DNA from: Ruegeria_C sp041537905
GTDB taxonomy: Bacteria > Pseudomonadota > Alphaproteobacteria > Rhodobacterales > Rhodobacteraceae
Length of the DNA: 64,000 nucleotides
Reading direction: 5' to 3'
Assembly (NCBI RefSeq): GCF_041537905.1
Contig: NZ_JBGRUO010000008.1
Coordinates: 1-64,000 of the forward strand
The number at the start of each line of letters is the position of its first letter. Positions within the stretch are counted from its first letter, which is position 1. Shown piece after piece: positions 56,586 to 64,000 of this stretch. The notes under the pieces are model-generated. The model saw only the letters and a program-made list of their open reading frames with translations. It searched no databases and was not told where the DNA came from. A program made the position numbers and the translations under genes.

Positions 56586-57716
56586 TCAGTTCGTCAGCGT
56601 CTTGACGTTTGCAAAGGGTGTCAGGCCACCTGCGATGAGCGAGATCGCCTTGGTCCATTGCGCATAGGGCGCTTCGGTCACATAAAGCGTATCCTCGTCC
56701 CGGATCACGAAATCCCGCGCCAGGAACAGCCCGTTGGGTTCAGTCAGGTTCAGCACATAGACCATGCGTTGCGCGCCCTGAAGATCGTTGCGACCCAGAA
56801 CCTGTCCCGCAATTTCGGCCGGCTCGTTGCGCAGGACAAACACGCCCGTCGGATCCGAGGCGGAAGAGACAAGCCCGCCGATCTGAGCGATCGCTTCCAG
56901 CGCTGACAGGTCCTGTGTCTCGAACGGGACACGCGCCTGGCTCTGGGTCGCGCCGAGTGCGGTGAATGTACGGTCGTCTTCTTCGACCAGAATGCGATCA
57001 CCGCCGCGCAGCGCCACGTCCAATTCGGGATGCTGAAACAAGTCCTGATACCAGATCTTGCCTTTCTGGCGCCCGCGAATGACGGTTACTTGGGCAATTT
57101 CAGGCTCGATGACGATGCCGCCCGCCTGTGCCAGCATGGCAGACAGGGTGCGCGTCGGGCGTTCGATGGGAAAGACACCTTGCGCCCCAACCGATCCGGT
57201 GACCGAGACGGTTGCACCATCACCTGCCAGCCGTCGCACTTCGACTTGCGGGTCTGGTGTCTGTTCCTCCAGTTTTGCAGTGATCTCCTGGCGCAGCTGA
57301 TTGGGCGTGCTGCCCGAGGCACGCACGCGTCCAGCATAGGGCACGAAGATAAACCCATCGCTGTCAACCTGCACCTCTTCCAGAGGGGTCGAGTTGCTGA
57401 CCTCGCCCGAAAGCAGCCCGTCATCGACGTTTTCCCAGATGGTCAGGCCCAGAACGTCACCGGGGCGAATCGTGTCAGAGGTGAGCTGCGATGCCGACTT
57501 GAAGCTGTCGGAAAACCCAAGCGCAGGCACCACGGCGGTTGCGCGCGTAACGCGGTCGTTGACCGCCACGACAAAAGAATCGCCCTCATTTTGCACCGAA
57601 CCCGCAAAGATCTGGCTTTTGCTTGGCCCAGAACGGGGCAGCGAGCAAGACGCCACCAGACCCAGAACAGCCAGCAACGCAATGGGTTTCGCCCAGCGAT
57701 TGGTAATGGAATTCAC
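56586..57716 (-). CDS. Polysaccharide export outer-membrane lipoprotein (Wza/KpsD type)
   Basis: This 376-residue protein has a lipoprotein signal peptide (LLAVLGLVASC, lipobox near residue 24) and a Poly_export domain: DTIRPGDVLGLTIWENVDD near 81-99, then VDSDGFIFVPYAGRVRASG. SLBB domains follow (VSVTGSVGAQGVFPIERP, and ALEAIAQIGGL further on). Such proteins form the outer-membrane channel for capsule or exopolysaccharide. It starts at GTG with AGGAG upstream. Inner-membrane ABC partners (KpsM/T) are not in the window. Confidence 0.9.
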   Translation of the reverse strand: MNSITNRWAKPIALLAVLGLVASCSLPRSGPSKSQIFAGSVQNEGDSFVVAVNDRVTRATAVVPALGFSDSFKSASQLTSDTIRPGDVLGLTIWENVDDGLLSGEVSNSTPLEEVQVDSDGFIFVPYAGRVRASGSTPNQLRQEITAKLEEQTPDPQVEVRRLAGDGATVSVTGSVGAQGVFPIERPTRTLSAMLAQAGGIVIEPEIAQVTVIRGRQKGKIWYQDLFQHPELDVALRGGDRILVEEDDRTFTALGATQSQARVPFETQDLSALEAIAQIGGLVSSASDPTGVFVLRNEPAEIAGQVLGRNDLQGAQRMVYVLNLTEPNGLFLARDFVIRDEDTLYVTEAPYAQWTKAISLIAGGLTPFANVKTLTN

Positions 57717-57811
57717 TGTCGGTCTCCTCGACCCTTTTGGTAGGCCTGCCTCGGGTTTCGGGCAAGCTAGCGAAATCGAGCGTCAATTTCCAGAGGCCGC
57801 GGGTGCGACAG

Positions 57812-59131
57812 TCAGTTCACCAGACGTAACTGTTGCTGCGGGGCCGCGTTTCCCGCTTTCAGCATTTCATAGGGATCGCCGGGTGCCAGCATCATGTCGA
57901 CCACCTGTCGCAGCAATTGCTGACGTCCCTTGCGGGCGTAGTAGCCGCCGGGCACCTGGCTGGTTTCCAGCAGATATCGCCGATAGCAGCGATAAGCGTC
58001 CTTGTCGGGGCGCGCGGGGCCCTCGAAGAACGCCGCCAGCGGCTGATCCGAAACGAATTCGGGCTTTGCATAGACCGCCGTGCCGAAGATTTTCAGCGGT
58101 ATGCCACGCCACAGCACCTGCTGCCCCGAGGTGGAATTGACCGTGACCGCACTTCGCGCGTGATCCAGCAACTGCGCCAGCTTGCCGCCGCGCACATAAT
58201 GCACCCGCGCGCCGATCCCGTGTTCGCGGGCCAGCCGCCGAACCTCCTGGCGCAGCGGGACGCGGTCATTTTCGAGCGGATGCGCCTTGATCACCAGATG
58301 ATGATGGCCCGGTGCACCTTCGGCGAAGCCCTTGAACAGGGCGTCGAGAAACTCGGTCATGCGGGCGAAGGGCGAGTGGTTCTGAAACGAGCTGTCCTGC
58401 TCAAGTTGCAACAGGGCAAGGTGATAGGGAAACCCGCCGCCGCGCACACGCAACGTGGCGATGCGGCGCTCAATCGCGTGAACCGGCATCAGCAGCAACC
58501 GTTTCAGGTAGAGCTTGAACTCAGTCGTCACCGGAAACTCGCGATGGGGTTGGAAGTTCCGGTAGCGGCGGTTTCTGAACATGACGAACCAATGGTACAG
58601 CGCGCCATAAAAGATGTGCTCGCGCATATCGCCCCAATGGGCGGGCGGCGGCGGAGAATCATGATCGGAGTGATCCAGATCGTCCTGCATCTGCGCCACG
58701 CTCATGTGCATGAGCCGCGAATGACCGTTCGAGCCGTCGCGCTCATAGGTCACCCAATAGGGGCGCAGATAGCCTTCTTCGAACACATGCACTTTCACCC
58801 CCCGCGCACGGGCGATCCGGATGGCGTTTGCGTGGATCGGGCGGGCATCGCCATAGAGCACGACATCGGTCACCCCGTGCCGATCCAGCAGCGCGCTCAG
58901 CGCATCGGGCCAGTCTGCAAGGGTTCCGCGATAGGGAATGTAACGCGCCGCGTGACGCCAGAAGGCCTGGTCGCCCGCATTGAAGCCCACGCGCCAGGTT
59001 TCGGCGCCGGTGGCGCGCAGCATCCGGGCAAGGCTGTGGAAGAACGGGCCATGCGGACCTTGCAGGAACAGGAACACGCGCCGTGCTTTCGGCGGCGTGG
59101 CATTGTCCTGTTTTTCGGCCTCATGGATCAT
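57812..59131 (-). CDS. Capsular polysaccharide protein, KpsS-like (Kdo transferase type)
   Basis: This protein of about 439 residues begins at the first ATG (MIHEAEKQDN); a TTG at 59191 would add 20 residues without support. Typical features are FLQGPHGPFFHSLARML near the N-terminus, VVLYGDARPIHANAIRIAR, the VFEEGYLRPYWVTYERDG motif and a VIKAHPLENDR site. A VNSTSGQQVLWRGIPLKIFGTAVY segment lies near the C-terminus. KpsS begins the Kdo linker that KpsC extends. It is the promoter-proximal gene of the leftward KpsS-export-KpsC block and is divergent from ribE. Confidence 0.85.
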   Translation of the reverse strand: MIHEAEKQDNATPPKARRVFLFLQGPHGPFFHSLARMLRATGAETWRVGFNAGDQAFWRHAARYIPYRGTLADWPDALSALLDRHGVTDVVLYGDARPIHANAIRIARARGVKVHVFEEGYLRPYWVTYERDGSNGHSRLMHMSVAQMQDDLDHSDHDSPPPPAHWGDMREHIFYGALYHWFVMFRNRRYRNFQPHREFPVTTEFKLYLKRLLLMPVHAIERRIATLRVRGGGFPYHLALLQLEQDSSFQNHSPFARMTEFLDALFKGFAEGAPGHHHLVIKAHPLENDRVPLRQEVRRLAREHGIGARVHYVRGGKLAQLLDHARSAVTVNSTSGQQVLWRGIPLKIFGTAVYAKPEFVSDQPLAAFFEGPARPDKDAYRCYRRYLLETSQVPGGYYARKGRQQLLRQVVDMMLAPGDPYEMLKAGNAAPQQQLRLVN

Positions 59132-59260
59132 CTGCGTGATACTGCTCTGTCTTTTGGTCGAAACTATGACCAGAACCGCACTTGCAGGCAAGCGGGGGCT
59201 TGCCCGTTGCGCGGTGCGTCGTTAGGTCAGCAGTAAGGCAAACACGCAGAGGTTTCGAAA

Positions 59261-59848
59261 ATGTTCACGGGTATCGTCACAGATGTGGGCACGGTCATCG
59301 AACTGGATCAGCAGGGCGACCTGCGGGCGCGTATCCGGACAGGCTATGACACGGCGGGGATCGATATCGGCGCCTCGATCGCGAGCGACGGTGTCTGCCT
59401 GACGGTGATCGCGCTCGGTGAGGATTGGTACGACGTGCAGATCAGCGCCGAGACCGTGTCAAAGACAAACCTCGGTACGTGGAAGGTCGGCAAGCGCGTC
59501 AACCTGGAGCGCGCGCTCAAGGTGGGTGACGAGTTGGGTGGGCATATTGTGTCGGGCCATGTGGATGGCGTGGCCGAGGTGATCGCGGTCGAGGATGAGG
59601 GCGACAGCACGCGCGTTACCTTCCGCGCGCCGGACGATCTGGCGCGGTTCATTGCGCCCAAGGGCTCGGTCGCGCTCAACGGTACCTCGCTGACGGTAAA
59701 CGATGTGCAGGGGGCCGAGTTCGGCATCAACTTCATCCCGCATACCAAAGAGGTCACGACATGGGGCGAGGTTGGCACCGGCGATTACATCAATCTTGAG
59801 ATCGACACACTGGCACGCTACGTCGCGCGGCTGAACGAGGTCGGCTGA
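59261..59848 (+). CDS. ribE: Riboflavin synthase, alpha subunit
   Basis: This 195-residue protein joins two lumazine-binding repeats. The first begins MFTGIVTDVGTVIELDQQGD with the SIASDGVCLTV active-site loop. The second begins near residue 97 (GGHIVSGHVDGVAEVIAVEDE) with the GSVALNGTSLTVNDV loop. It dismutates two lumazines to riboflavin. The 69-base gap to the divergent capsule gene is too short for a full FMN riboswitch and none is visible. No ribBA or ribH follows. Confidence 0.94.
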   Translation: MFTGIVTDVGTVIELDQQGDLRARIRTGYDTAGIDIGASIASDGVCLTVIALGEDWYDVQISAETVSKTNLGTWKVGKRVNLERALKVGDELGGHIVSGHVDGVAEVIAVEDEGDSTRVTFRAPDDLARFIAPKGSVALNGTSLTVNDVQGAEFGINFIPHTKEVTTWGEVGTGDYINLEIDTLARYVARLNEVG

Positions 59849-59931
59849 ACCGCGTCAGGCAGCTTGCCGCGCATCCGGGCGACGTCTATCAAGGCTGAAC
59901 AGAGGCAAGGCTCAGGCAGGGCAGGGACAAT

Positions 59932-60714
59932 ATGCGCATTCTTCTGACAAATGATGACGGCATCAACGCGCCGGGTCTCGCCGTTCTGGAAGAGATCGCC
60001 GCCGAGATCGCTGGCCCTGAAGGTGAGGTCTGGGTCGTGGCGCCCGCATTCGAGCAATCGGGCGTGGGACATTGCATCAGCTACACCCGCCCGATGATGG
60101 TCATCAAGCTGGAAGACCGCCGCTATGCCGCCGAGGGCAGCCCGGCGGATTGCGTCATGGTGGCCGCGCATGACGTGATGAAGGACATAGCGCCTGACCT
60201 TGTGCTGTCTGGTGTGAATCGGGGCAACAATGCCGGTGAGAACACGCTTTATTCCGGCACGATCGGCGCCGCGATGGAGGCGGCGCTGCAGGGTCTGCCC
60301 GCCATCGCGCTGTCGCAATTCTATGGCCCTGAAAATCGCGACCTTGAGGACCCGTTCGAGGTGGCACGCAAACATGGCGCGCGGGTGGTCCGGTCCATTC
60401 TGGACAACAGCCCGCCCGATGATGGCAGCTATCGGCTGTTCTATAACGTCAACTTTCCGCCGGTGCCTGCGGAAGGTCTGGCGGGTATCCGCGTGGTGCC
60501 GCAGGGCTATCGTCCGCATGCGCGCTTTTCGGTCATGCCGCAGAATTCGCCCTCAGGCCGCCGGTTCCTTTGGATACAAGGGGGGGACCAGCGCGAGCGG
60601 AGCGAGCCGGGCACTGATGTCTCCGCCAATCTCGATGGCTATATCTCGGTCACGCCGATGCGCGCCGATCTGACCGCCCATGACCAACTGCAGGCGCTGA
60701 AAGCGATCGAATGA
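59932..60714 (+). CDS. surE: 5'/3'-nucleotidase SurE
   Basis: This 260-residue phosphatase dephosphorylates nucleoside monophosphates and matters in stationary phase. Metal ligands appear in the N-terminal MRILLTNDDGINAPGL (Asp8, Asp9). The conserved FEQSGVGHCISY near 40, SPADCV, the SGVNRGNNAGENTLYSGTIGAAMEA block (near 95-119) and FYNVNFP near 174 complete the family picture. Its stop overlaps the pcm start by 4 bases. Confidence 0.95.
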   Translation: MRILLTNDDGINAPGLAVLEEIAAEIAGPEGEVWVVAPAFEQSGVGHCISYTRPMMVIKLEDRRYAAEGSPADCVMVAAHDVMKDIAPDLVLSGVNRGNNAGENTLYSGTIGAAMEAALQGLPAIALSQFYGPENRDLEDPFEVARKHGARVVRSILDNSPPDDGSYRLFYNVNFPPVPAEGLAGIRVVPQGYRPHARFSVMPQNSPSGRRFLWIQGGDQRERSEPGTDVSANLDGYISVTPMRADLTAHDQLQALKAIE

Positions 60715-61358
60715 GCGGACCCGACGCCGAAACCAAGATGCAGTTCCTCTATCACCTGCGCTCGCGCGGGGTGACGGATGCGAAGGTGCTGGCCGCGATG
60801 GAAGAAATCGATCGCGGCCCCTTTGTGCGCGGTCTGTTCACCGGGCGCGCCTATGAGGACATGCCGCTGCCGATTGCCTGCGGGCAGACCATCAGCCAGC
60901 CCTCGGTGGTGGGGATCATGACCCAGGCGCTGGAGCTGACACCGCGCGACAAGGTGCTGGAGGTAGGGACGGGCTCGGGCTATCAGGCTGCGGTTCTGGC
61001 CCGGCTGGCACGGCGGGTCTATACGATCGAGCGCCATGCGCGGCTGGTGCGCGAGGCGATGCAGCTGTTTCACGAGCTCGATCTGGTCAATATCACCGCC
61101 ATCGTCGGCGATGGATCGCATGGTTTGCCCGAACAGGCCCCCTTTGACCGCATCATTGTGACCGCAGCCGCCGAAGATCCGCCCGGCCCGCTCTTGGCGC
61201 AACTCAAGATCGGGGGTATCATGGTGGTGCCGGTCGGTCAGTCCGATGCGGTTCAGACGTTGATCCGGGTGCGCCGGACGGATGCGGGCTACGACTATGA
61301 CGAGCTGCGCCCGGTGCGCTTCGTGCCCTTGCTGGAAGGGCTGGGAAAAGACGGCTGA
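60711..61358 (+). CDS. pcm: Protein-L-isoaspartate O-methyltransferase
   Basis: This 215-residue SAM-dependent enzyme starts repair of isoaspartyl damage. The family motif PIACGQTISQPSVVGIMTQALEL (near 53-75) is followed by SAM-motif VLEVGTGSGYQAAVLARL (near 82-99) and IVGDGSHGLPEQAPFDRIIVTAAAED. It is translationally coupled to surE, the standard surE-pcm-nlpD arrangement. Confidence 0.95.
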   Translation: MSGPDAETKMQFLYHLRSRGVTDAKVLAAMEEIDRGPFVRGLFTGRAYEDMPLPIACGQTISQPSVVGIMTQALELTPRDKVLEVGTGSGYQAAVLARLARRVYTIERHARLVREAMQLFHELDLVNITAIVGDGSHGLPEQAPFDRIIVTAAAEDPPGPLLAQLKIGGIMVVPVGQSDAVQTLIRVRRTDAGYDYDELRPVRFVPLLEGLGKDG

Positions 61359-61379
61359 ACCGGGTAGGGCAGACCCGGT
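61359..61379. terminator. Hairpin between pcm and nlpD
   Basis: ACCGGGT and ACCCGGT are perfect 7-bp arms around a 7-base loop, overlapping the last base region of pcm. No T run follows, so it may only attenuate or stabilise the mRNA. Confidence 0.35.
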
Positions 61380-61427
61380 AGATCAAGCCTCCGGTCAACA
61401 GGGGGCGCGGATTTTGAGGATTGAGAT

Positions 61428-62603
61428 ATGGCAGTACCCTTTGTCGGTTCCCGTATGCGCTGGCCGCTGGCCATCGCTGCAACGGGGCTCCTTGCGGCCT
61501 GCGAAGGGCCGCTGGATTATGATCTGCGCGGCCAGGTCGGGGCGTTCAACACCACCGAAGCCGCCCAGAACGTCAACACGCAGGCCCGCCCCAGCCCCGA
61601 TAGCCGGGGCGTGATCTCATACCCGACTTATCAGGTTGCGGTGGCGCGGCGCGGTGACACCGTCACCTCGTTGTCGAACCGGATCGGGGTGCCGCCCGGC
61701 GAAGTGGCGCGGTTCAACGGGCTCAACGCCAATGACAAGCTGCGCGATGGCGAGGTTGTGTCGCTGCCGCGCCGGGTTGCCGAACCCGCGCCGGGCACCG
61801 GCAATGTGGATATCGCCACGCTGGCCGGGTCCGCCATCGATCAGGCCCCGGACACCACGCCGGTGCAGACCACCACGCTGGCCCCGGCCAAACCCGCTAC
61901 AGCGGCCGCTCCGGCGGGCCCGGAACCGATCCGCCACAAGGTCAAACGCGGCGAGACCGCCTATACCGTCTCACGGCTCTATCAGGTGCCGGTCAAATCG
62001 CTGGCCGAATGGAACGGGCTTGGCCCCGATTTCGCCATCCGCGAGGGCCAGTTCCTGTTGATCCCGGTCAAGGATCAGCCCGCGCCGATCCCGGTTGCGG
62101 TGGCAACCACTACAACAGCGGTTAGCGGGCCGGGGCAGGGCAGCCCGACCCCGACACCGCCCAGCTCGACCACGGCACTGCCGGATGAGAAAATTTCTGC
62201 CAAGGCACCGGAGACGCCGGATGTGTCGTTGTCTGAACAAGCCACGAACAGCTCTGCCCGCCTGGGCTATCCGGTGACCGGCAAGATCATCCGGACCTAT
62301 GCCAAGGGCAAGAACGAGGGCATCGATATTGCCGCCGCCCCGGGCACCGCCGTTCTGGCCGCCGAGGCGGGCACCGTGGCCGCAATCACCGCGGATGCCG
62401 ATGAGGTGCCGATCATCGTTGTGCGCCACAAGAACAACCTGCTAACGGTCTATGCCAATGTGGCCGATATCGAGGTTCAAAAGGGCGACAGGGTAAAACG
62501 TGGCCAGAAGGTTGCTCAGTTGCGCAGCGGCAATGACGCCTATGTGCATTTCGAAGTGCGCGAAGGGTTCGAAAGCGTCGATCCCGGACCCTATCTGAAG
62601 TGA
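61428..62603 (+). CDS. nlpD: NlpD-like LysM/M23 lipoprotein
   Basis: This 391-residue protein has an N-terminal hydrophobic stretch with the lipobox-like LLAACEGP near residue 25. Two LysM peptidoglycan-binding modules follow (about 65-110, YQVAVARRGDTVTSL; and about 165-205, HKVKRGETAYTVSRLYQVP), then a long Pro/Thr linker and a C-terminal M23 domain. The M23 zinc ligands are degenerate: GIDIAAAPGT lacks the preceding His and YANVADIEV replaces HLxH; only VHFEVR is kept. As in E. coli NlpD it is therefore likely to activate an amidase rather than cut peptidoglycan. Confidence 0.9.
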   Translation: MAVPFVGSRMRWPLAIAATGLLAACEGPLDYDLRGQVGAFNTTEAAQNVNTQARPSPDSRGVISYPTYQVAVARRGDTVTSLSNRIGVPPGEVARFNGLNANDKLRDGEVVSLPRRVAEPAPGTGNVDIATLAGSAIDQAPDTTPVQTTTLAPAKPATAAAPAGPEPIRHKVKRGETAYTVSRLYQVPVKSLAEWNGLGPDFAIREGQFLLIPVKDQPAPIPVAVATTTTAVSGPGQGSPTPTPPSSTTALPDEKISAKAPETPDVSLSEQATNSSARLGYPVTGKIIRTYAKGKNEGIDIAAAPGTAVLAAEAGTVAAITADADEVPIIVVRHKNNLLTVYANVADIEVQKGDRVKRGQKVAQLRSGNDAYVHFEVREGFESVDPGPYLK

Positions 62604-62610
62604 TACGGGC

Positions 62611-62631
62611 GCCCGGCGGCCTTAGCCGGGC
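62611..62631. terminator. Hairpin between nlpD and the extensin-like gene
   Basis: GCCCGGC and GCCGGGC form perfect 7-bp arms around a 7-base loop in the 34-base gap between two convergent genes. It probably ends transcription from both sides. Confidence 0.6.
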
Positions 62632-62637
62632 TCACGC

Positions 62638-63474
62638 CTATCGGCAGTAGTTGCCGCTCCGGTGACGGGCCGTGTCCATGTGGAAATGATCCTGATGGTA
62701 GCGGTCGGCATTGGGTCCCAGCACAGTGCTAAACGGGCCGCAAGCCGCGCGCCAGGCGCGCAGTAGGGCTTTGCGCGACTGGCCTTGACGCCAGCCGCCC
62801 GCGACGGTGATGGTGCGGCCGGTATCCAGCGTGAAGCCCGAGATGTCGATCGCCTTGCCCTTGCCGTGTTCCGAGATTTTTGCACCACGTCTGTTGTTGC
62901 GGGTCCGGCAGGAGTAATGCGCTGCCACTTCCAAGCGGGCCACCCGCCCCATAGGCTGGAAGGCCGGCTTGACCCCGCGCTGCACCCATCTGTTCAGCGC
63001 TTCCGCCGTTTCGCAGGTCATGACCGAGGGGCGGCTCAGCAAGACACCGCCAACAGATTTCACCCGCACCGCGTCCTTCGCGCCGCAGCCGCGCAGCTTA
63101 CCGGGAACGTTGCCGACTTTTTCGCCCTGAATGTCGACATCACCGCAGACCGAGGTCTTGCGCAGCTTGCGTTTCTTGAAAAAGATATTTTGTTCCAGCC
63201 CCTTCGGACGCACTGTGGGGCGCAGCGAAACATCGGGTCCGGGGGTTATCGATTCCAGGATACGCGCGGTTGCCTGGATCGCCTGCTCGGAGGCCGGGCG
63301 CGCGACCGGGCGGAGGCGGGTTGTGGTGGCCACAAAGGCTGCGGAGGTCACCTCAACGGTTTCGACGGGGCGCATCTGTGGGCGAGGAGAGGTGTCGGGA
63401 CTGAGGGCCTGGGCCATGTCGCTGCAGACCAGTGATGCGGCCATCGCCGCCAGGCACCATCTCCACCCTGTCAT
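62638..63474 (-). CDS. Extensin-like C-terminal domain protein
   Basis: This 278-residue protein has an N-terminal signal peptide (cleavage near AQA-LSPD) and a Pro/Arg-rich linker. The C-terminal 180 residues match the extensin_C family, a D,D-peptidase-like zinc fold: CETAEALNRWVQRGVKPAF, AAHYSCRTRN, SEHGKGKAIDISGF and HQDHFHMDTA carry the conserved His, Asp and Cys. The family is common in alphaproteobacterial envelopes and its enzymatic role is unproven. It overlaps the prephenate dehydrogenase gene by 4 bases. Confidence 0.88.
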   Translation of the reverse strand: MTGWRWCLAAMAASLVCSDMAQALSPDTSPRPQMRPVETVEVTSAAFVATTTRLRPVARPASEQAIQATARILESITPGPDVSLRPTVRPKGLEQNIFFKKRKLRKTSVCGDVDIQGEKVGNVPGKLRGCGAKDAVRVKSVGGVLLSRPSVMTCETAEALNRWVQRGVKPAFQPMGRVARLEVAAHYSCRTRNNRRGAKISEHGKGKAIDISGFTLDTGRTITVAGGWRQGQSRKALLRAWRAACGPFSTVLGPNADRYHQDHFHMDTARHRSGNYCR

Positions 63475-64000
63475 GTCTTGGCCTTCCCTCGTCCGAAATC
63501 GGGGGCATCGGTATCCTGCCCCGCTTCGATAATGCCGCGTCTGATAGCACGTGTATGGGTGAAATAGTCAAATAACATGTCGCCATCGCCGGTGCGGATG
63601 GCGCGTTGCAGCGCAAAGAGCTCTTCGGTGAAACGGCCGAGAATCTCCAGCGTCGCTTCTTTGTTGGTCAGGAACACATCGCGCCACATGGTCGGGTCAC
63701 TGGCCGCGATCCGGGTGAAGTCCCGGAAGCCCGCGGCGGAATATTTTATGACCTCGCTATCGGTCACCCGGCGCAGATCGTCGGCCACGCCCACCATCGT
63801 ATAGGCAATCAGGTGCGGCGCGTGGCTGGTCACCGCCAGCACCAGATCGTGACGCTCAACCTCCATCTCTTCGACGTTGGAGCCCAGGCCTTCCCAAAAC
63901 GCGCGCAGATTTGCCACCGCTTGGGCATCGCTGCCTTCGACGGGGACCAGCAGGCACCAGCGGTTGTCGAATAGTTCCGCAAAGCCGGACTCGGGCCCCG
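63471..64000 (-). CDS. Prephenate/arogenate dehydrogenase (TyrA family), C-terminal part
   Basis: About 176 C-terminal codons are visible, from GPESGFAELFDNRWCLLVPVEG at the right edge to the stop. The C-terminal dimerisation domain is typical of the family: VVSHAPHLIAY-like HDLVLAVTSHAPHLIAYTMVG, SEVIKYSAAGFRDFTRIAASDPTMWRDVFLTNKEA and TRAIRRGIIEAGQD. The N-terminal NAD-binding domain lies outside the window. The enzyme makes 4-hydroxyphenylpyruvate or tyrosine. It is co-directional and overlapping with the extensin-like gene. Confidence 0.93.
   Translation of the reverse strand, partial: GPESGFAELFDNRWCLLVPVEGSDAQAVANLRAFWEGLGSNVEEMEVERHDLVLAVTSHAPHLIAYTMVGVADDLRRVTDSEVIKYSAAGFRDFTRIAASDPTMWRDVFLTNKEATLEILGRFTEELFALQRAIRTGDGDMLFDYFTHTRAIRRGIIEAGQDTDAPDFGRGKAKT

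Noticed and set aside
59192..59260. FMN riboswitch before ribE
   Set aside because: The gap is 69 bases, too short for the element, and none of its conserved boxes is visible; the ribD leader likewise has none because ribD overlaps nrdR.

Overview
The window looks like a chromosomal piece of a marine alphaproteobacterium of the Rhodobacteraceae/Roseobacter group. This is inferred from protein style (ccmI-ruvX-DUF1289, hom-glpX-recJ, dnaG-rpoD, surE-pcm-nlpD blocks), from high GC, and from the abundance of methylamine, betaine and amino-acid catabolic genes. Nothing in it looks like a phage or a plasmid backbone. The only mobile-element trace is the first codons of a probable IS630-type transposase at the extreme left edge.

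Layout. 1-2.1 kb: transposase fragment, then a leftward ccmI-ruvX-DUF1289 operon. 2.3-8.9 kb: heterotetrameric sarcosine oxidase (soxB, soxD, soxA, soxG), with three extra genes wedged between soxB and soxD. 9-12.3 kb: small secreted protein, iron superoxide dismutase, metallophosphoesterase, RarD-type permease and an unlisted 52-residue exported peptide. 12.5-17.3 kb: ammonia-lyase, Lrp regulator, M20 hydrolase, M24 hydrolase and an EutA/maleate-isomerase-like protein, a set that recalls ectoine catabolism by family composition. 17.4-26.1 kb: a leftward run of aldehyde dehydrogenase, aberrant M19 'dipeptidase', 565-residue unknown, DUF3726 protein, Ldh-type dehydrogenase and BCCT carrier, with a divergent LysR regulator. 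26.3-30.3 kb: creatinase, facing a two-gene operon of an orphan periplasmic binding protein and a second BCCT carrier.

30.7-32.8 kb: lipoprotein, a membrane protein with three Cys-paired repeats, and tRNA-Glu(UUC). 32.9-37.5 kb: recJ, glpX, hom and a small lipoprotein. 37.5-41.3 kb: a TetR regulator with a perfect 22-bp operator-like palindrome, a monooxygenase-fold protein, a pirin, a cytosolic reductive-dehalogenase-like double [4Fe-4S] protein and a membrane protein. 41.3-44.2 kb: TadE-like, TadE-like and TadG-like genes. 44.5-51.2 kb: glutamate dehydrogenase, two small proteins, dnaG and rpoD. 51.3-52.8 kb: two tandem paralogous exported proteins and a YjbQ protein. 52.9-59.8 kb: nrdR-ribD and ribE, separated by a leftward capsule-export block (KpsS-, Wza/KpsD- and KpsC-like). 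59.9-64 kb: surE-pcm-nlpD, an extensin-like protein and the C-terminal part of a prephenate dehydrogenase cut by the right edge.

Working model. Creatinase makes sarcosine and urea from creatine, and SoxBDAG oxidises sarcosine to glycine and a C1 unit, so the window carries both ends of creatine catabolism. The two BCCT carriers and the binding protein are the likely uptake systems for quaternary or guanidino solutes. The 12.5-17.3 kb and 17.4-25.1 kb blocks appear to be two further, incompletely understood catabolic modules. They are the best candidates for an undescribed pathway.
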